A model generated the notes under the pieces. It was not told where the DNA came from, made no database searches, and saw nothing but the letters and a program-made list of their open reading frames with translations. This document shows, one piece after another, positions 36,921 to 45,224 of a stretch of 53,694 nucleotides of DNA. Made by a program: the position numbers and the translations under genes. The stretch lies in assembly GCF_028649475.1 (NCBI RefSeq), contig NZ_JAQSIP010000016.1, positions 1-53,694 on the forward strand, read 5' to 3'. How positions within the stretch are numbered: position 1 is the first letter of the stretch; the number at the start of each line of letters is the position of its first letter. The DNA comes from Curvibacter cyanobacteriorum. GTDB lineage: Bacteria; Pseudomonadota; Gammaproteobacteria; Burkholderiales; Burkholderiaceae_C.

Positions 36921-37862
36921 TCAGGCCACGCGCGCAGCCAGGCGGGCCTGCCAGCGGGCGTGGTAATCCGCGGCCACGCGGTAGGTGTTGAACTGCACCC
37001 GCACCGTGCTGCTGAGGTCATGCCCGTAGCCACCGCCCATGGCAAACGCCAGCGGCAAGCCCCGTTGCCAGGCCCAGTCAAGGACCCGGCGGTCGCGCGC
37101 CTCCAGGCCATCGTCACTGAGCTTGAGGCGGCCCAGGCGGTCGCCCTCGTGCGGATCGGCCCCGGCGAGGTAGAGCACAAAATCGGGCGCGAAGCGCTGT
37201 TCAACCGCCTCCAGCGCCAACTCCAGCGCGTGCAGGTACGCGTCGTCGGTGCAGCCATCGGGCAGGTCCACATCGAGGTCGCCCGGCACTTTGCGGAACG
37301 GAAAGTTCTTTTCGCCGTGCAGGGACAGGGTGAACACCGAGTCGTCGCGCGCGAAGATGCTGGCCGTGCCATTGCCCTGGTGCACGTCCAGGTCAACGAT
37401 CAGCACCTTGAGCGCCCGGCGCTGGGTCCGAAAGGCCTCGGCCTGCATCAGGCGCGCGGCCACCGCGAGGTCGTTGAACACACAAAACCCGCCACCACGG
37501 TCGGCGCTCGCGTGGTGCGTGCCGCCCGCCAGATTGGCGGCAACCCCGTCCCGCCAAGCGGCCCGGCAGGCCGCCACCGTGGCGCCGACCGAGCGCCGAG
37601 AACGCTCGGCCATCGCAGGGCTCCAGGGGAAACCGATCTCACGCTGGTGGGCGGGCTCCAGGGTGCCGTTTTGAATCGCCTCGACATAGGCCGGGGCATG
37701 GGCCAGGGCCAGCTCGCCGTCGCTGGCGCGCGGGGCTTCCAGCAGCTGCACCTGGGGCAATTCGGCCAGCAGTCGGTCGCGCAACAGGCGGTACTTCTGC
37801 ATCGGGAACCGATGCCCCGAGGGCAAGGGCAAGACAAAGTGATCTGCGTAAAAAGCCTGCAT
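36921..37862 (-). CDS. Histone deacetylase-family protein
   Basis: 313 residues from the ATG at 37862. A zinc amidohydrolase of the arginase/deacetylase fold. The catalytic His pair is 116-117 (GGTHHAS), the zinc ligands are Asp157 or Asp159 with His161 (VDLDVHQGNGT) and Asp236 (GADPHEGD), and the late GGGYG is at 276-280. In bacteria such proteins remove acetyl groups from small molecules or proteins. An extension to 37958 runs across the two PhaR-like boxes and is rejected. Divergent from the phasin gene. Confidence 0.92.
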   Translation of the reverse strand: MQAFYADHFVLPLPSGHRFPMQKYRLLRDRLLAELPQVQLLEAPRASDGELALAHAPAYVEAIQNGTLEPAHQREIGFPWSPAMAERSRRSVGATVAACRAAWRDGVAANLAGGTHHASADRGGGFCVFNDLAVAARLMQAEAFRTQRRALKVLIVDLDVHQGNGTASIFARDDSVFTLSLHGEKNFPFRKVPGDLDVDLPDGCTDDAYLHALELALEAVEQRFAPDFVLYLAGADPHEGDRLGRLKLSDDGLEARDRRVLDWAWQRGLPLAFAMGGGYGHDLSSTVRVQFNTYRVAADYHARWQARLAARVA

Positions 37863-37909
37863 CGGCAAATTGTGGCGGATGGGCCTCAGGCAGGTGCGGC
37901 GCCGGGTTT

Positions 37910-37924
37910 TGCTGCACTGCAACA
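37910..37924. promoter_or_regulatory. PhaR-like box 1
   Basis: TGCTGCACTGCAACA, preceded by T so that TTGC and GCAA form inverted ends. It is identical to box 2, 59 bases away. The form agrees with sites of PhaR, the repressor of phasin genes. Confidence 0.65.
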
Positions 37925-37968
37925 AAAAACACTTGCCAAGCCCCAAAAGGCGGCGCATACTTCACCCA

Positions 37969-37983
37969 TGCTGCACTGCAACA
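37969..37983. promoter_or_regulatory. PhaR-like box 2
   Basis: A second copy of TGCTGCACTGCAACA, 61 bases before the phasin start. Two identical 15-mers in a 182-base divergent region imply cooperative control of phaP, perhaps also of the deacetylase-family gene. Confidence 0.65.
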
Positions 37984-38044
37984 TGACTTGATCGGTTCAG
38001 AGCAGAGACGTTCTCAGTTCACCTTCATTTTTTAGGAGTCCACC

Positions 38045-38599
38045 ATGTCGCTGACCCCCGAGCAAGTTCTGGCCGCCCACAAAGCCAATGTTGAAACCCT
38101 GTTTGGTCTGACCACCAAGGCCTTCGAAGGCCTGGAAAAGCTGGTCGAACTGAATGTGACCGCCTCGCGCGCCGCCCTGCAAGAAGCCGCCAGCCACACC
38201 CAGGCCGTGCTGAGCGTCAAGGACGCCCAAGAGCTGCTGGCTCTGCAAGCCGGCCTGTTCCAGCCCCTGGCTGAAAAGACAGCCGCCTACAGCCGCCACC
38301 TGTACGACATCGCTTCGGGCACCAGCGCCGAATTCGGCAAGGCCGTTGAAGGCAAGACCGCCGAAGTGCAAAAGACCGTGGCCACCCTGGTGGAAAGCGC
38401 TGCCAAGAACGCCCCCGCCGGTTCTGAAACTGCCGTGGCCGCCATCAAGAGCGCCGTGACCGCCGCCAACAATGCTTTCGAATCGGTGCAAAAGGCGGTC
38501 AAGCAAGCCACCGACGTGGCTGAAGCCAACTTCAACGCCGTCGCGGCCAGCGCCGTGAACGCCGCCAAGACCACCACCAGCGCCGCCAAGAAGCGCTGA
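38045..38599 (+). CDS. phaP: Phasin, polyhydroxyalkanoate granule protein
   Basis: 184 residues, nearly all helix, rich in Ala, Lys and Glu. The beginning [38 protein letters not shown] is characteristic of the Burkholderiales phasin family; the C-terminus is Ala/Lys-rich ([12 protein letters not shown]). Phasins coat PHA storage granules. TAGGAG precedes the ATG. No cysteine is present. The two PhaR-like boxes upstream support control by granule state. Confidence 0.95.
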   Translation: MSLTPEQVLAAHKANVETLFGLTTKAFEGLEKLVELNVTASRAALQEAASHTQAVLSVKDAQELLALQAGLFQPLAEKTAAYSRHLYDIASGTSAEFGKAVEGKTAEVQKTVATLVESAAKNAPAGSETAVAAIKSAVTAANNAFESVQKAVKQATDVAEANFNAVAASAVNAAKTTTSAAKKR

Positions 38600-38723
38600 T
38601 CGGTCCGATCTCAACACCCGGCGCCCATGGTGTCCGGGTGGGGTGCCCAGTCCCGTGGGGCTGACGCACCTGACCCCTTGTCTCCTGGATCCTTTCGACG
38701 CCTCTGGCTCAGGGATCCTTTCA

Positions 38724-38751
38724 AGCCCAGTCACTGACTGGGCTTTTTTTT
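38724..38751 (+). terminator. Terminator of phaP
   Basis: AGCCCAGT and ACTGGGCT with a CACTG loop, then eight T. Confidence 0.95.
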
Positions 38752-38794
38752 GGCCGGGGCGCTGGTCTGCAAGTGGCGAGCCGGCGCCCGCGCC

Positions 38795-38821
38795 AAAAAA
38801 AACGGGGCCCGCAGGCCCCGT
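38795..38821 (-). terminator. Terminator of the second Bug receptor gene
   Basis: ACGGGGCC and GGCCCCGT with a CGCA loop; an A-run at 38795-38802 gives a T-run on the minus strand. Confidence 0.9.
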
Positions 38822-38846
38822 GGCTTGAACGCCGCAGGGGCGCCCC

Positions 38847-39827
38847 TCAGTCCAGCGAAATGCGCTGGTCTTTGATCAGCTTGTGCCAACGCACGGTCTC
38901 GGTGCGGATCAGGTCGGCGTACTGCTGCGGCGTGCTGGCGACCGGCTCGATGCCGAACTCAATCAGCTTTTGCTTCACTGCTGGCTGGTTGATGGCGCCG
39001 GCCACCTGCTTTTGCAGGGCCGCCACCACATCGGCCGGCGTGCCAGCCGGGGCCACGATGCCCACCTGGGCCGAGGCCTCGACGTTCTTGTAGCCCAGTT
39101 CAGCGAAGGTGGGCACCTCGGGCAACTGGGGCAGGCGCTTGGCGCTGGCCACCGCCAGCGGGCGCACCTTGCCCGCCTTGATGAAGGCACCACCGGCAGC
39201 CAGGTCGACCATCATGACGGGGATCTGGCCACCGGCCAGGTCGGTCAGGGCCGGCGCGGCGCCGCGGTAAGGGATGTGGGTCATGAAGATGCCGGCATCG
39301 ACCTTGAGCAGTTCCATGGCCAGGTGGTGCGGGCTGCCCGCACCGGCCGAGGCAAAGTTGATGCTGCCGGGCTTGGCCTTGGCCTGGGCGATCAGGTCCT
39401 TGGCGTCCTTGATGTCCGATGCCGGGCTGGCCACCAGGATCATCGGGAACTTGCCCATCAGCGTGACTGGCAGCAAGTCCTTGCTCGGGTTGTACGACAG
39501 CTTGGAATACAGCGCCGAGTTGAACACCATGGTGCCGTTGTCGGCCGACAGGATGGTGTAGCCGTCAGCGGTGGAGCGGGCCAGCTCGGTGGCAGCGATC
39601 GCGGTGTTGCCGCCGGGCTTGTTGTCCACCAGCACCGGCTGGGCGATTTGCGTCGAGAGTTGCTGCCCGACGGTGCGCGCTAGAAAATCAGAGCCGCCGC
39701 CCGCTGGGTAAGGCACCAGCCAGCGAATGGGCTTGGCCGGGTAGCTTTGGGCGCTGACCGGCAAGGCCCAGGCCAACAAGGCGGGCACTGCCAGCAAACT
39801 GGCCACCAGACGTCGTGTTTTCATCAT
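38847..39827 (-). CDS. Bug-family substrate-binding protein next to the P450 locus
   Basis: 326 residues from the first of two ATGs at 39827, with GGTGAG upstream. Signal sequence cleaved after VSA (about residue 27), then YPAKPIRWLVPYPAGGGSDFLARTV, the Bug pattern. Further matches are AATELARSTADGYTILSADNGTMVFN and THIPYRGAAPALTDLAGGQIPVM. No TctA/TctB genes are nearby. It is divergent from the IclR regulator with 99 bases between starts, including a palindrome, so it probably delivers or senses the substrate of the adjacent catabolic genes. Confidence 0.92.
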   Translation of the reverse strand: MMKTRRLVASLLAVPALLAWALPVSAQSYPAKPIRWLVPYPAGGGSDFLARTVGQQLSTQIAQPVLVDNKPGGNTAIAATELARSTADGYTILSADNGTMVFNSALYSKLSYNPSKDLLPVTLMGKFPMILVASPASDIKDAKDLIAQAKAKPGSINFASAGAGSPHHLAMELLKVDAGIFMTHIPYRGAAPALTDLAGGQIPVMMVDLAAGGAFIKAGKVRPLAVASAKRLPQLPEVPTFAELGYKNVEASAQVGIVAPAGTPADVVAALQKQVAGAINQPAVKQKLIEFGIEPVASTPQQYADLIRTETVRWHKLIKDQRISLD

Positions 39828-39870
39828 GTTCTCACCATCCAATCAATTGGGTATATTGGCGTGATGTTAA

Positions 39871-39883
39871 TACGCTATGCGTA
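39871..39883. promoter_or_regulatory. Candidate IclR operator 1 (receptor/regulator region)
   Basis: TACGC-TAT-GCGTA is a perfect inverted repeat, with AA on the 3' side. It shares the GCGTAA half-site with operator 2 before the P450 gene. Confidence 0.6.
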
Positions 39884-39926
39884 AAAACAAAGATTCACGT
39901 TTTCCCTTAGAAACCGCGCTCCTCCC

Positions 39927-40745
39927 ATGAACGACACCTCACCCACCGCCCGCCCTGCCGACCGTCGCCAGCGGGTTCAATCCGCCGAAATGGGCTTGAG
40001 CATCCTCAAGGCCCTGGCGCGCCTGGGGGGCGCCGCCAGCCTGACCGCCACCGCGGCCGAAGTCGAGGAGAGTCCGGCCAAGGTGCACCGCTACCTGGCC
40101 AGCCTGTGCCAGCAAGGCTTTGTGGACCAGTCGCCGGTCAACCAGCATTACTACCTGGCGCAGGAGGCGATCTCGATCGGGCTCGCGGCCCTGCGCCAGT
40201 GCGACCCGATCCGCCTCGGTGAAGCGTCGCTGGTGCGGCTGCGCGAATCGCTGGAGGTGACCGCCTTCTTGGCCGTCATGGGCAACAAGGGGCCCACGGT
40301 GCTGCGCATCGAAGAGCCCACACTGCCCGTCACGGTGAACATGCGGGCCGGCTCGGTCATGCCGACGCTGTGGTCGGCCGCGGGCCGGGTGTTCCTGGGT
40401 TTCTCGGACGACCGGCTGGTGATGGAGATGGCCGAGCAGGAGTTCAGCCAGGCCAGCGCCGAGCGCCGCGCCCAGCTCAGCGGTCCCCGCCCCATCGAAT
40501 TGCTGCGCCAGCAGGTGCGGGCACGCGGCTACGCCGTGGTGCAGGACGCCATGCTGCGCGGCATCAGCGCCCTGGCGGCGCCCATCTTTGACGCCACGGG
40601 CAAGGTCTGCGCCACCTTGGCCACCTTGGGTGCCACAGGCGGTTTTGACCTGCACCCCGACGGGGCCATCTGCCCCGCCTTGCTGCACGAGGCCCGTGTC
40701 ATCAGCCGCGCCATGGGCCACCAGGCCGTGAGCGCTAGGGAATAG
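39927..40745 (+). CDS. IclR-family transcriptional regulator
   Basis: 272 residues. The N-terminal winged helix (about 18-80) includes SAEMGLSILKALARLGGAASLTATAAEVEESPAKVHRYLASLCQQGFV; the C-terminal effector domain (about 95-265) includes LRIEEPTLPVTVNMRAGSVMPTLWSAAGRVFLGF and RGISALAAPIFDATGKVCATLATLG. IclR proteins commonly control aromatic-acid degradation genes next to them. Palindromes with a shared half-site lie before this gene and before the P450 gene, so it likely controls both itself/the receptor and the enzyme operon. Confidence 0.92.
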   Translation: MNDTSPTARPADRRQRVQSAEMGLSILKALARLGGAASLTATAAEVEESPAKVHRYLASLCQQGFVDQSPVNQHYYLAQEAISIGLAALRQCDPIRLGEASLVRLRESLEVTAFLAVMGNKGPTVLRIEEPTLPVTVNMRAGSVMPTLWSAAGRVFLGFSDDRLVMEMAEQEFSQASAERRAQLSGPRPIELLRQQVRARGYAVVQDAMLRGISALAAPIFDATGKVCATLATLGATGGFDLHPDGAICPALLHEARVISRAMGHQAVSARE

Positions 40746-40765
40746 TACGTATTTGCGATTTCTAT

Positions 40766-40786
40766 TTGCGTAATACATTTACGCAA
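40766..40786 (+). promoter_or_regulatory. Candidate IclR operator 2 (before the P450 gene)
   Basis: TTGCGTAA-TACAT-TTACGCAA: perfect 8-bp arms with a 5-base spacer, ending 11 bases before the start codon at 40798. In this position a bound repressor would block the transcript. Confidence 0.7.
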
Positions 40787-40797
40787 TGGAGATCAAC

Positions 40798-43143
40798 ATG
40801 ACGTCACCCAGCACCGCCACCACCGCAGGTCGCTGCCCGTTCACCTCGGCGACCCCGGCCCCCGCCCTGAGCCCCACGGGCTGCCCCGTGAGCGCCCGGG
40901 CGGCGGCCTTTGACCCCTTTGCCCCCAGCTACCAGCAAGACCCTGCGGCCACGCTGCGCTGGGCCCGTGAAGAGGAGCCGGTCTTCTACAGCCCCGAACT
41001 GGGCTACTGGGTGGTGACGCGCTACGAGGACGTGAAGGCGGTGTTCCGCGACAACCTGCTGTTTTCGCCCTCGATTGCGCTGGAGAAGATCACGCCCGCC
41101 TCGCCCGAGGTGATGGCCATCCTGCAGGGCTACGGCTTTGCCATGAACCGCACCATGGTCAACGAGGACGAGCCCGAGCACATGGCCCGCCGCCGCCTGC
41201 TGACCGACGCCTTCCTGCCCGAGCGCCTGATGCGCTACGAGCCCGCCATCCGCCAGTTGGCTCGCCAGTACATGGACCGCTTCATCGACAAAGGGCGGGC
41301 CGACCTGGTGGCGGAGATGTTCTATGAGATCCCGCTGACCATCGCGCTGCACTTTTTGGGTGTGCCCGACGAGGGCGCCGAGCAACTGCGCCAGTTTGCC
41401 GTCGCCCACACCCTCAACACCTGGGGCCGCCCCACGCCCGAGGAGCAACAGGCCATCGCCCACAACGTGGGCCGCTTCTGGCAGACCGCGCAAAACATCC
41501 TTGACGGGATGATGGCCCAGCCCGATGGCGAAGGCTGGATGTACGAAAGCATCCGCCAGCACCACCTGCACCCGGAGGTGGTGACACTGTCCTACCTGCG
41601 CTCGATGATGATGGCCATCCTGGCCGCGGCGCATGAGACCACCTCGAATGCCACGGCCAACGCCTTCATGACCTTGCTGACCCAGCGCGAAAGCTGGGAA
41701 GCCATCTGCGCCCAGCCGGCCCTGATCCCCAACGCGGTCGAGGAATGCCTGCGCGTCGCGGGCTCCATCGTGGCGTGGCGCCGGCGCGCCACGCGTGAAA
41801 CCCAATTGGGCGGCGTCACCATCCCGCAAGACGGCAAGCTGCTGCTGGTGCAGGCCTCGGCCAACTTCGATCCGACCCACTTTGAAGACCCGGACCGCGT
41901 GGACCTGTACCGCGAGAACGCCGTCGAGCACCTGACTTTTGGCTACGGGGCCCACCAGTGCATGGGCAAGAACATCGGGCGCATGCAGATGCGCGTGTTC
42001 CTGGAGGAGTTTGTGCGCCGCCTGCCGCACCTGCGCCTGGTGCAGCCGCAGACCTTCGACTTCTTGTCCAACACCTCCTTCCGTGGCCCGTCGGCGCTGT
42101 GGGTCGAGTGGGAACCGCAACACAACCCCGAGCGCCAGGCCGGTGCAACCCTCACGCCGCTGGCGGACTTTCAGGTCGGCCCGCCGCCCAAGGACGGTCT
42201 GGCGCGCACGGTGCGGGTGCTGGCCAAACACACCGAAGGCGAGCAACTGCACCGCTTCGTGCTGGCCCCGGTGGGCCCGGGCCGCCTGCCCCACTGGACG
42301 GCGGGTTCGCACGTCGACCTGATCGCGGGGGGCTTTCGCCGCAAGTACTCGCTGTGCGGCGGCACCGAGCACCCGGGCTGCTACGAGGTGGTGGTGCAGC
42401 GCGAGGCCGAGGGCCGCGGCGGCTCGCGCTATTTCTGCGACACGCTGCAGGTCGGTGACACGCTGCAGCTGGCCGGCCCCAAGAACCTGTTCCGCCTCGA
42501 CGAGAGTGCCGGCCGGCACATCTTGGTGGCGGCCGGCATCGGCATCACGCCCATCCTGGCGATGGCCGACCGCCTGCGATCGCTGGGCCTGTCCTATGAG
42601 CTGCACTACGCGGGCCGCTCCCGCCAGCACATGGCCTGGCTGTCCCGCGTCCAGCGCGACCACGCCGACCGCCTGCGCCTGCACATCAAGGCCGAGGGCC
42701 AACGCATGGACCTGGCCCAGCTGCTGAGCGCGGTGGACGCCGACACGCGGGTGTACGCCTGCGGCCCCGACCGGCTGATCGCCCAGCTTGAGGCCCTGGC
42801 CGAGCACTGGCATGAGGGCACCCTGCGCTTCGAGCACTTCAGCGCCGAAGCCACCGCCCTGGACCCCGAGAAAGAACACGCCTTTGTGGCCGAGCTGCAG
42901 GACTCCGGCCTGCGCGTCGAAGTGCCGCGGCACCAGACGCTGCTGCAGGCCCTGCAAGCGGCTGGCGTCGACGTGCCCTGCGACTGCGGCGAAGGCCTGT
43001 GCGGCACCTGCGAGGTGAACGTGCTCAGCGGTGACATCGACCACCGCGACAAGGTGCTGACCAAGAGCGAACGCCAAGCCAACCAACGGATGATGGCCTG
43101 CTGCTCGCGCGCCGTCGGCCAGCGCATTGTGCTGGCCCTCTGA
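40798..43143 (+). CDS. Self-sufficient cytochrome P450, CYP116B type (heme-FMN-2Fe2S fusion)
   Basis: 781 residues, close to RhF-type CYP116B enzymes. Heme domain about 36-450: oxygen-binding I-helix AAAHETTSN (about 276-284), ExxR at Glu316-Arg319, and the heme loop FGYGAHQCMG with Cys388. Reductase domain about 465-680: flavin motif R515-x-Y-S, nucleotide motif GIGITP (about 580-585) and ACGPDRL. Ferredoxin domain about 695-781: Cys730, Cys735, Cys738 and Cys768 in plant-type spacing C-x4-C-x2-C-x29-C. One chain thus passes electrons from NAD(P)H to the heme. The ATG at 40798 has GGAG six bases upstream; an ATG at 40786 overlaps the palindrome and is less likely. Substrate unknown; known relatives oxidise aromatics and thiocarbamates. 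Confidence 0.95.
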   Translation: MTSPSTATTAGRCPFTSATPAPALSPTGCPVSARAAAFDPFAPSYQQDPAATLRWAREEEPVFYSPELGYWVVTRYEDVKAVFRDNLLFSPSIALEKITPASPEVMAILQGYGFAMNRTMVNEDEPEHMARRRLLTDAFLPERLMRYEPAIRQLARQYMDRFIDKGRADLVAEMFYEIPLTIALHFLGVPDEGAEQLRQFAVAHTLNTWGRPTPEEQQAIAHNVGRFWQTAQNILDGMMAQPDGEGWMYESIRQHHLHPEVVTLSYLRSMMMAILAAAHETTSNATANAFMTLLTQRESWEAICAQPALIPNAVEECLRVAGSIVAWRRRATRETQLGGVTIPQDGKLLLVQASANFDPTHFEDPDRVDLYRENAVEHLTFGYGAHQCMGKNIGRMQMRVFLEEFVRRLPHLRLVQPQTFDFLSNTSFRGPSALWVEWEPQHNPERQAGATLTPLADFQVGPPPKDGLARTVRVLAKHTEGEQLHRFVLAPVGPGRLPHWTAGSHVDLIAGGFRRKYSLCGGTEHPGCYEVVVQREAEGRGGSRYFCDTLQVGDTLQLAGPKNLFRLDESAGRHILVAAGIGITPILAMADRLRSLGLSYELHYAGRSRQHMAWLSRVQRDHADRLRLHIKAEGQRMDLAQLLSAVDADTRVYACGPDRLIAQLEALAEHWHEGTLRFEHFSAEATALDPEKEHAFVAELQDSGLRVEVPRHQTLLQALQAAGVDVPCDCGEGLCGTCEVNVLSGDIDHRDKVLTKSERQANQRMMACCSRAVGQRIVLAL

Positions 43144-43180
43144 ACTTTCAACCCTCGACCCCCCGACTCAGGAGACGAAC

Positions 43181-43717
43181 ATGCTGATCGAAAAAATCCA
43201 CCATGTGGCCTACCGCTGCAAAGACGCCAAGGAAACCGTGACGTGGTACACCAAGTACCTCGAAATGGATTTCCAGCTGGCGTTTGCCGAGAACCAGGTG
43301 CCCTCGACCAAGGCCCCGGACCCGTACATGCACATCTTCCTCGACGCCGGCGGCGGCAATGTGCTGGCCTTCTTCGAGCTGCCCAAGCAACCCGAGATGG
43401 GCCGCGACGTGAACACCCCGGACTGGGTGCAGCACATCGCCTTCCAGGTCGACTCGGTGGTCACGCTGGAGCGCATCAAGGCGCGCCTGCAAGCCGACGG
43501 CATCGAGGTGGTGGGGGTCACCGACCACACCCTGTTCAAGTCGATTTACTTCTTTGACCCCAACGGCCACCGGCTCGAACTGGCCGCCGACACCAGCACG
43601 CCCGAGCTGCTGAGCAAGGCTGCAGCGGTCAAGTGGGAGATGCTGGAAGAGTGGAGCCGTACCAAGCGCGCCCCCCAGCACGCGGCCTGGATGCACGCGT
43701 CGGAGTTCCAGGCATGA
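43181..43717 (+). CDS. VOC-family protein of the P450 operon
   Basis: 178 residues. Candidate metal ligands are His8 (KIHHVAYRCKD), His85 (VQHIAFQVD) and Glu133 (GHRLEL), in two beta-alpha-beta-beta-beta modules. This His-His-Glu arrangement occurs in ring-cleaving dioxygenases, glyoxalases and epimerases, so the reaction cannot be named. AGGAG lies before the ATG, 37 bases after the P450 stop. A paralog is at 20714. The stop overlaps the next start by four bases, so it acts with the fumarylacetoacetase in one pathway. Confidence 0.88.
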   Translation: MLIEKIHHVAYRCKDAKETVTWYTKYLEMDFQLAFAENQVPSTKAPDPYMHIFLDAGGGNVLAFFELPKQPEMGRDVNTPDWVQHIAFQVDSVVTLERIKARLQADGIEVVGVTDHTLFKSIYFFDPNGHRLELAADTSTPELLSKAAAVKWEMLEEWSRTKRAPQHAAWMHASEFQA

Positions 43718-45036
43718 GCACCCTGCTGAACGAAACCCACGACCCCGCGCTGCGCAGCTGGCTGGCATCGGCCCAGGCGCCGCAAAGCGACTTCCCGATC
43801 CAGAACCTGCCGTTTGCAGTGTTCCGCCGCACCGGTAGCCAAGAGGCCTATCGGGGTGGCGTGGCCCTGGGCGACCAGATCATCGACCTCGCCGCGTTGG
43901 CCCGCACCGGGCTGGTCAGCGGTGACGCGGGCACGGCCCTGCAAGCCGGTGCGCAAGACAGCTTGAACGCCTTGATGGCCCTGGGCGCACCGGCCTGGAG
44001 CGCGCTGCGGCTGGCGCTGTCGCGCCTGCTGCGCGAAGGCGCCGCCGAGGCCGCCACCGTGGCGACCTGCCTGGTGCCGCAAGCACAGGCCGAGTTCACC
44101 GTGCCGGCCCGCATCGGCGACTACACCGACTTCTACACCTCGGTGCACCACGCCACCAACATCGGCCGTCAGTTCCGCCCGGACAACCCCTTGCTGCCCA
44201 ACTACAAGTGGGTGCCGATCGGCTACCACGGCCGCGTCTCGAGCATCGGGGTGTCGGGCCAGCGCTTCCGCCGCCCGGTGGGTCAGACCCTGCCGCCCGG
44301 CGCGTCCGAGCCGGTCTTTGGTCCCTGCAAGCGGCTGGACATCGAGCTGGAGCTGGGCATCTTCCTGGGCCAGGGCAATGCGCTGGGCGAGCCGATCGAC
44401 ATCACCGACGCCGAGCAGCACGTGTTTGGCCTGTGCCTGCTCAACGACTGGTCGGCGCGCGACATCCAGGGCTGGGAATACCAGCCCCTGGGGCCCTTCC
44501 TGTCCAAGAACTTCGCGACCACGATCTCGCCATGGATCGTGACGCTCGAGGCCCTGGCCCCCTACCGCACCGCCTTCGAGCGCCCTGCCGGTGACCCGCA
44601 ACCGCTGGCCTACCTGGACTCGGCAGCCAACCGCGCCGAGGGCGCACTGGACATCCAGCTCGACGTGGGCCTGCAGACCCCGGCGATGCGGGACGCGGGC
44701 CTGCCGCCCACCAGCATCTGCCGCACCAGCTACCGCCACGCCTATTGGACGCTGGCCCAGATGGTGACGCACCACACCGTCAATGGCTGCAACCTGCAAG
44801 CCGGCGACCTGCTGGGCAGCGGCACCCTGTCGGGCCCCACGCTGGACCAGGCGGGCGCGCTGATCGAGCTGACCCAGGGCGGCAAGCAAGCGATCACCCT
44901 GCCCCAAGGCGAGCAACGCGTTTACCTGGAAGACGGTGACAGCGTGGTGCTGCGCGGCTGGTGCGAAAAACCCGGCGCGGCACGCATCGGCTTTGGCGCC
45001 TGCGAAGGCAGCATCCTGCCGGCGCGCGCGCTCTGA
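43714..45036 (+). CDS. fahA: Fumarylacetoacetase
   Basis: 440 residues. It splits a beta-diketo acid such as fumarylacetoacetate. The metal set is complete: Asp139 (DYTDFYTS), Glu211 and Glu213 (DIELELG) and Asp245 (NDWSARD), with catalytic His146 (VHHATN). Further family motifs are PIGYHGRVSSI and GPFLSKNFATTISPW. The start at 43714 overlaps the VOC stop (ATGA). No homogentisate dioxygenase or maleylacetoacetate isomerase gene is near, so the operon may process a related ring-cleavage product instead of tyrosine breakdown products. Confidence 0.93.
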   Translation: MSTLLNETHDPALRSWLASAQAPQSDFPIQNLPFAVFRRTGSQEAYRGGVALGDQIIDLAALARTGLVSGDAGTALQAGAQDSLNALMALGAPAWSALRLALSRLLREGAAEAATVATCLVPQAQAEFTVPARIGDYTDFYTSVHHATNIGRQFRPDNPLLPNYKWVPIGYHGRVSSIGVSGQRFRRPVGQTLPPGASEPVFGPCKRLDIELELGIFLGQGNALGEPIDITDAEQHVFGLCLLNDWSARDIQGWEYQPLGPFLSKNFATTISPWIVTLEALAPYRTAFERPAGDPQPLAYLDSAANRAEGALDIQLDVGLQTPAMRDAGLPPTSICRTSYRHAYWTLAQMVTHHTVNGCNLQAGDLLGSGTLSGPTLDQAGALIELTQGGKQAITLPQGEQRVYLEDGDSVVLRGWCEKPGAARIGFGACEGSILPARAL

Positions 45037-45068
45037 CATCAGACCGGGGGCAGACCCTCGGCAGGCCT

Positions 45069-45094
45069 CACGCACCACGCACCACGCACCACGC
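45069..45094. repeat. Heptanucleotide tandem repeat (CACGCAC)
   Basis: About 3.7 head-to-tail copies of CACGCAC between fahA and the converging patatin gene; same period as the repeat at 481. Confidence 0.85.
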
Positions 45095-45224
45095 CACACA
45101 CGCCGCGGTGCGTGCCCCCAGGGCCTGAGGCCGGCCACGGGGCCTGCGCCCCACCTTGGGGCCGCCCTCAGCCCCGCGCGCGCAGGCGCGCCCGCCGTGA
45201 GCGGGGGCGGGTGGGCGGGCGCAT

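Noticed and set aside
40804-43086. 760-codon minus-strand frame antisense to the P450 fusion
   Set aside because: The sense frame has every cofactor motif of a CYP116B-type enzyme.
43181-45036. Calling the locus a homogentisate (tyrosine) pathway
   Set aside because: Fumarylacetoacetase alone does not define it; neither homogentisate dioxygenase nor maleylacetoacetate isomerase is nearby.
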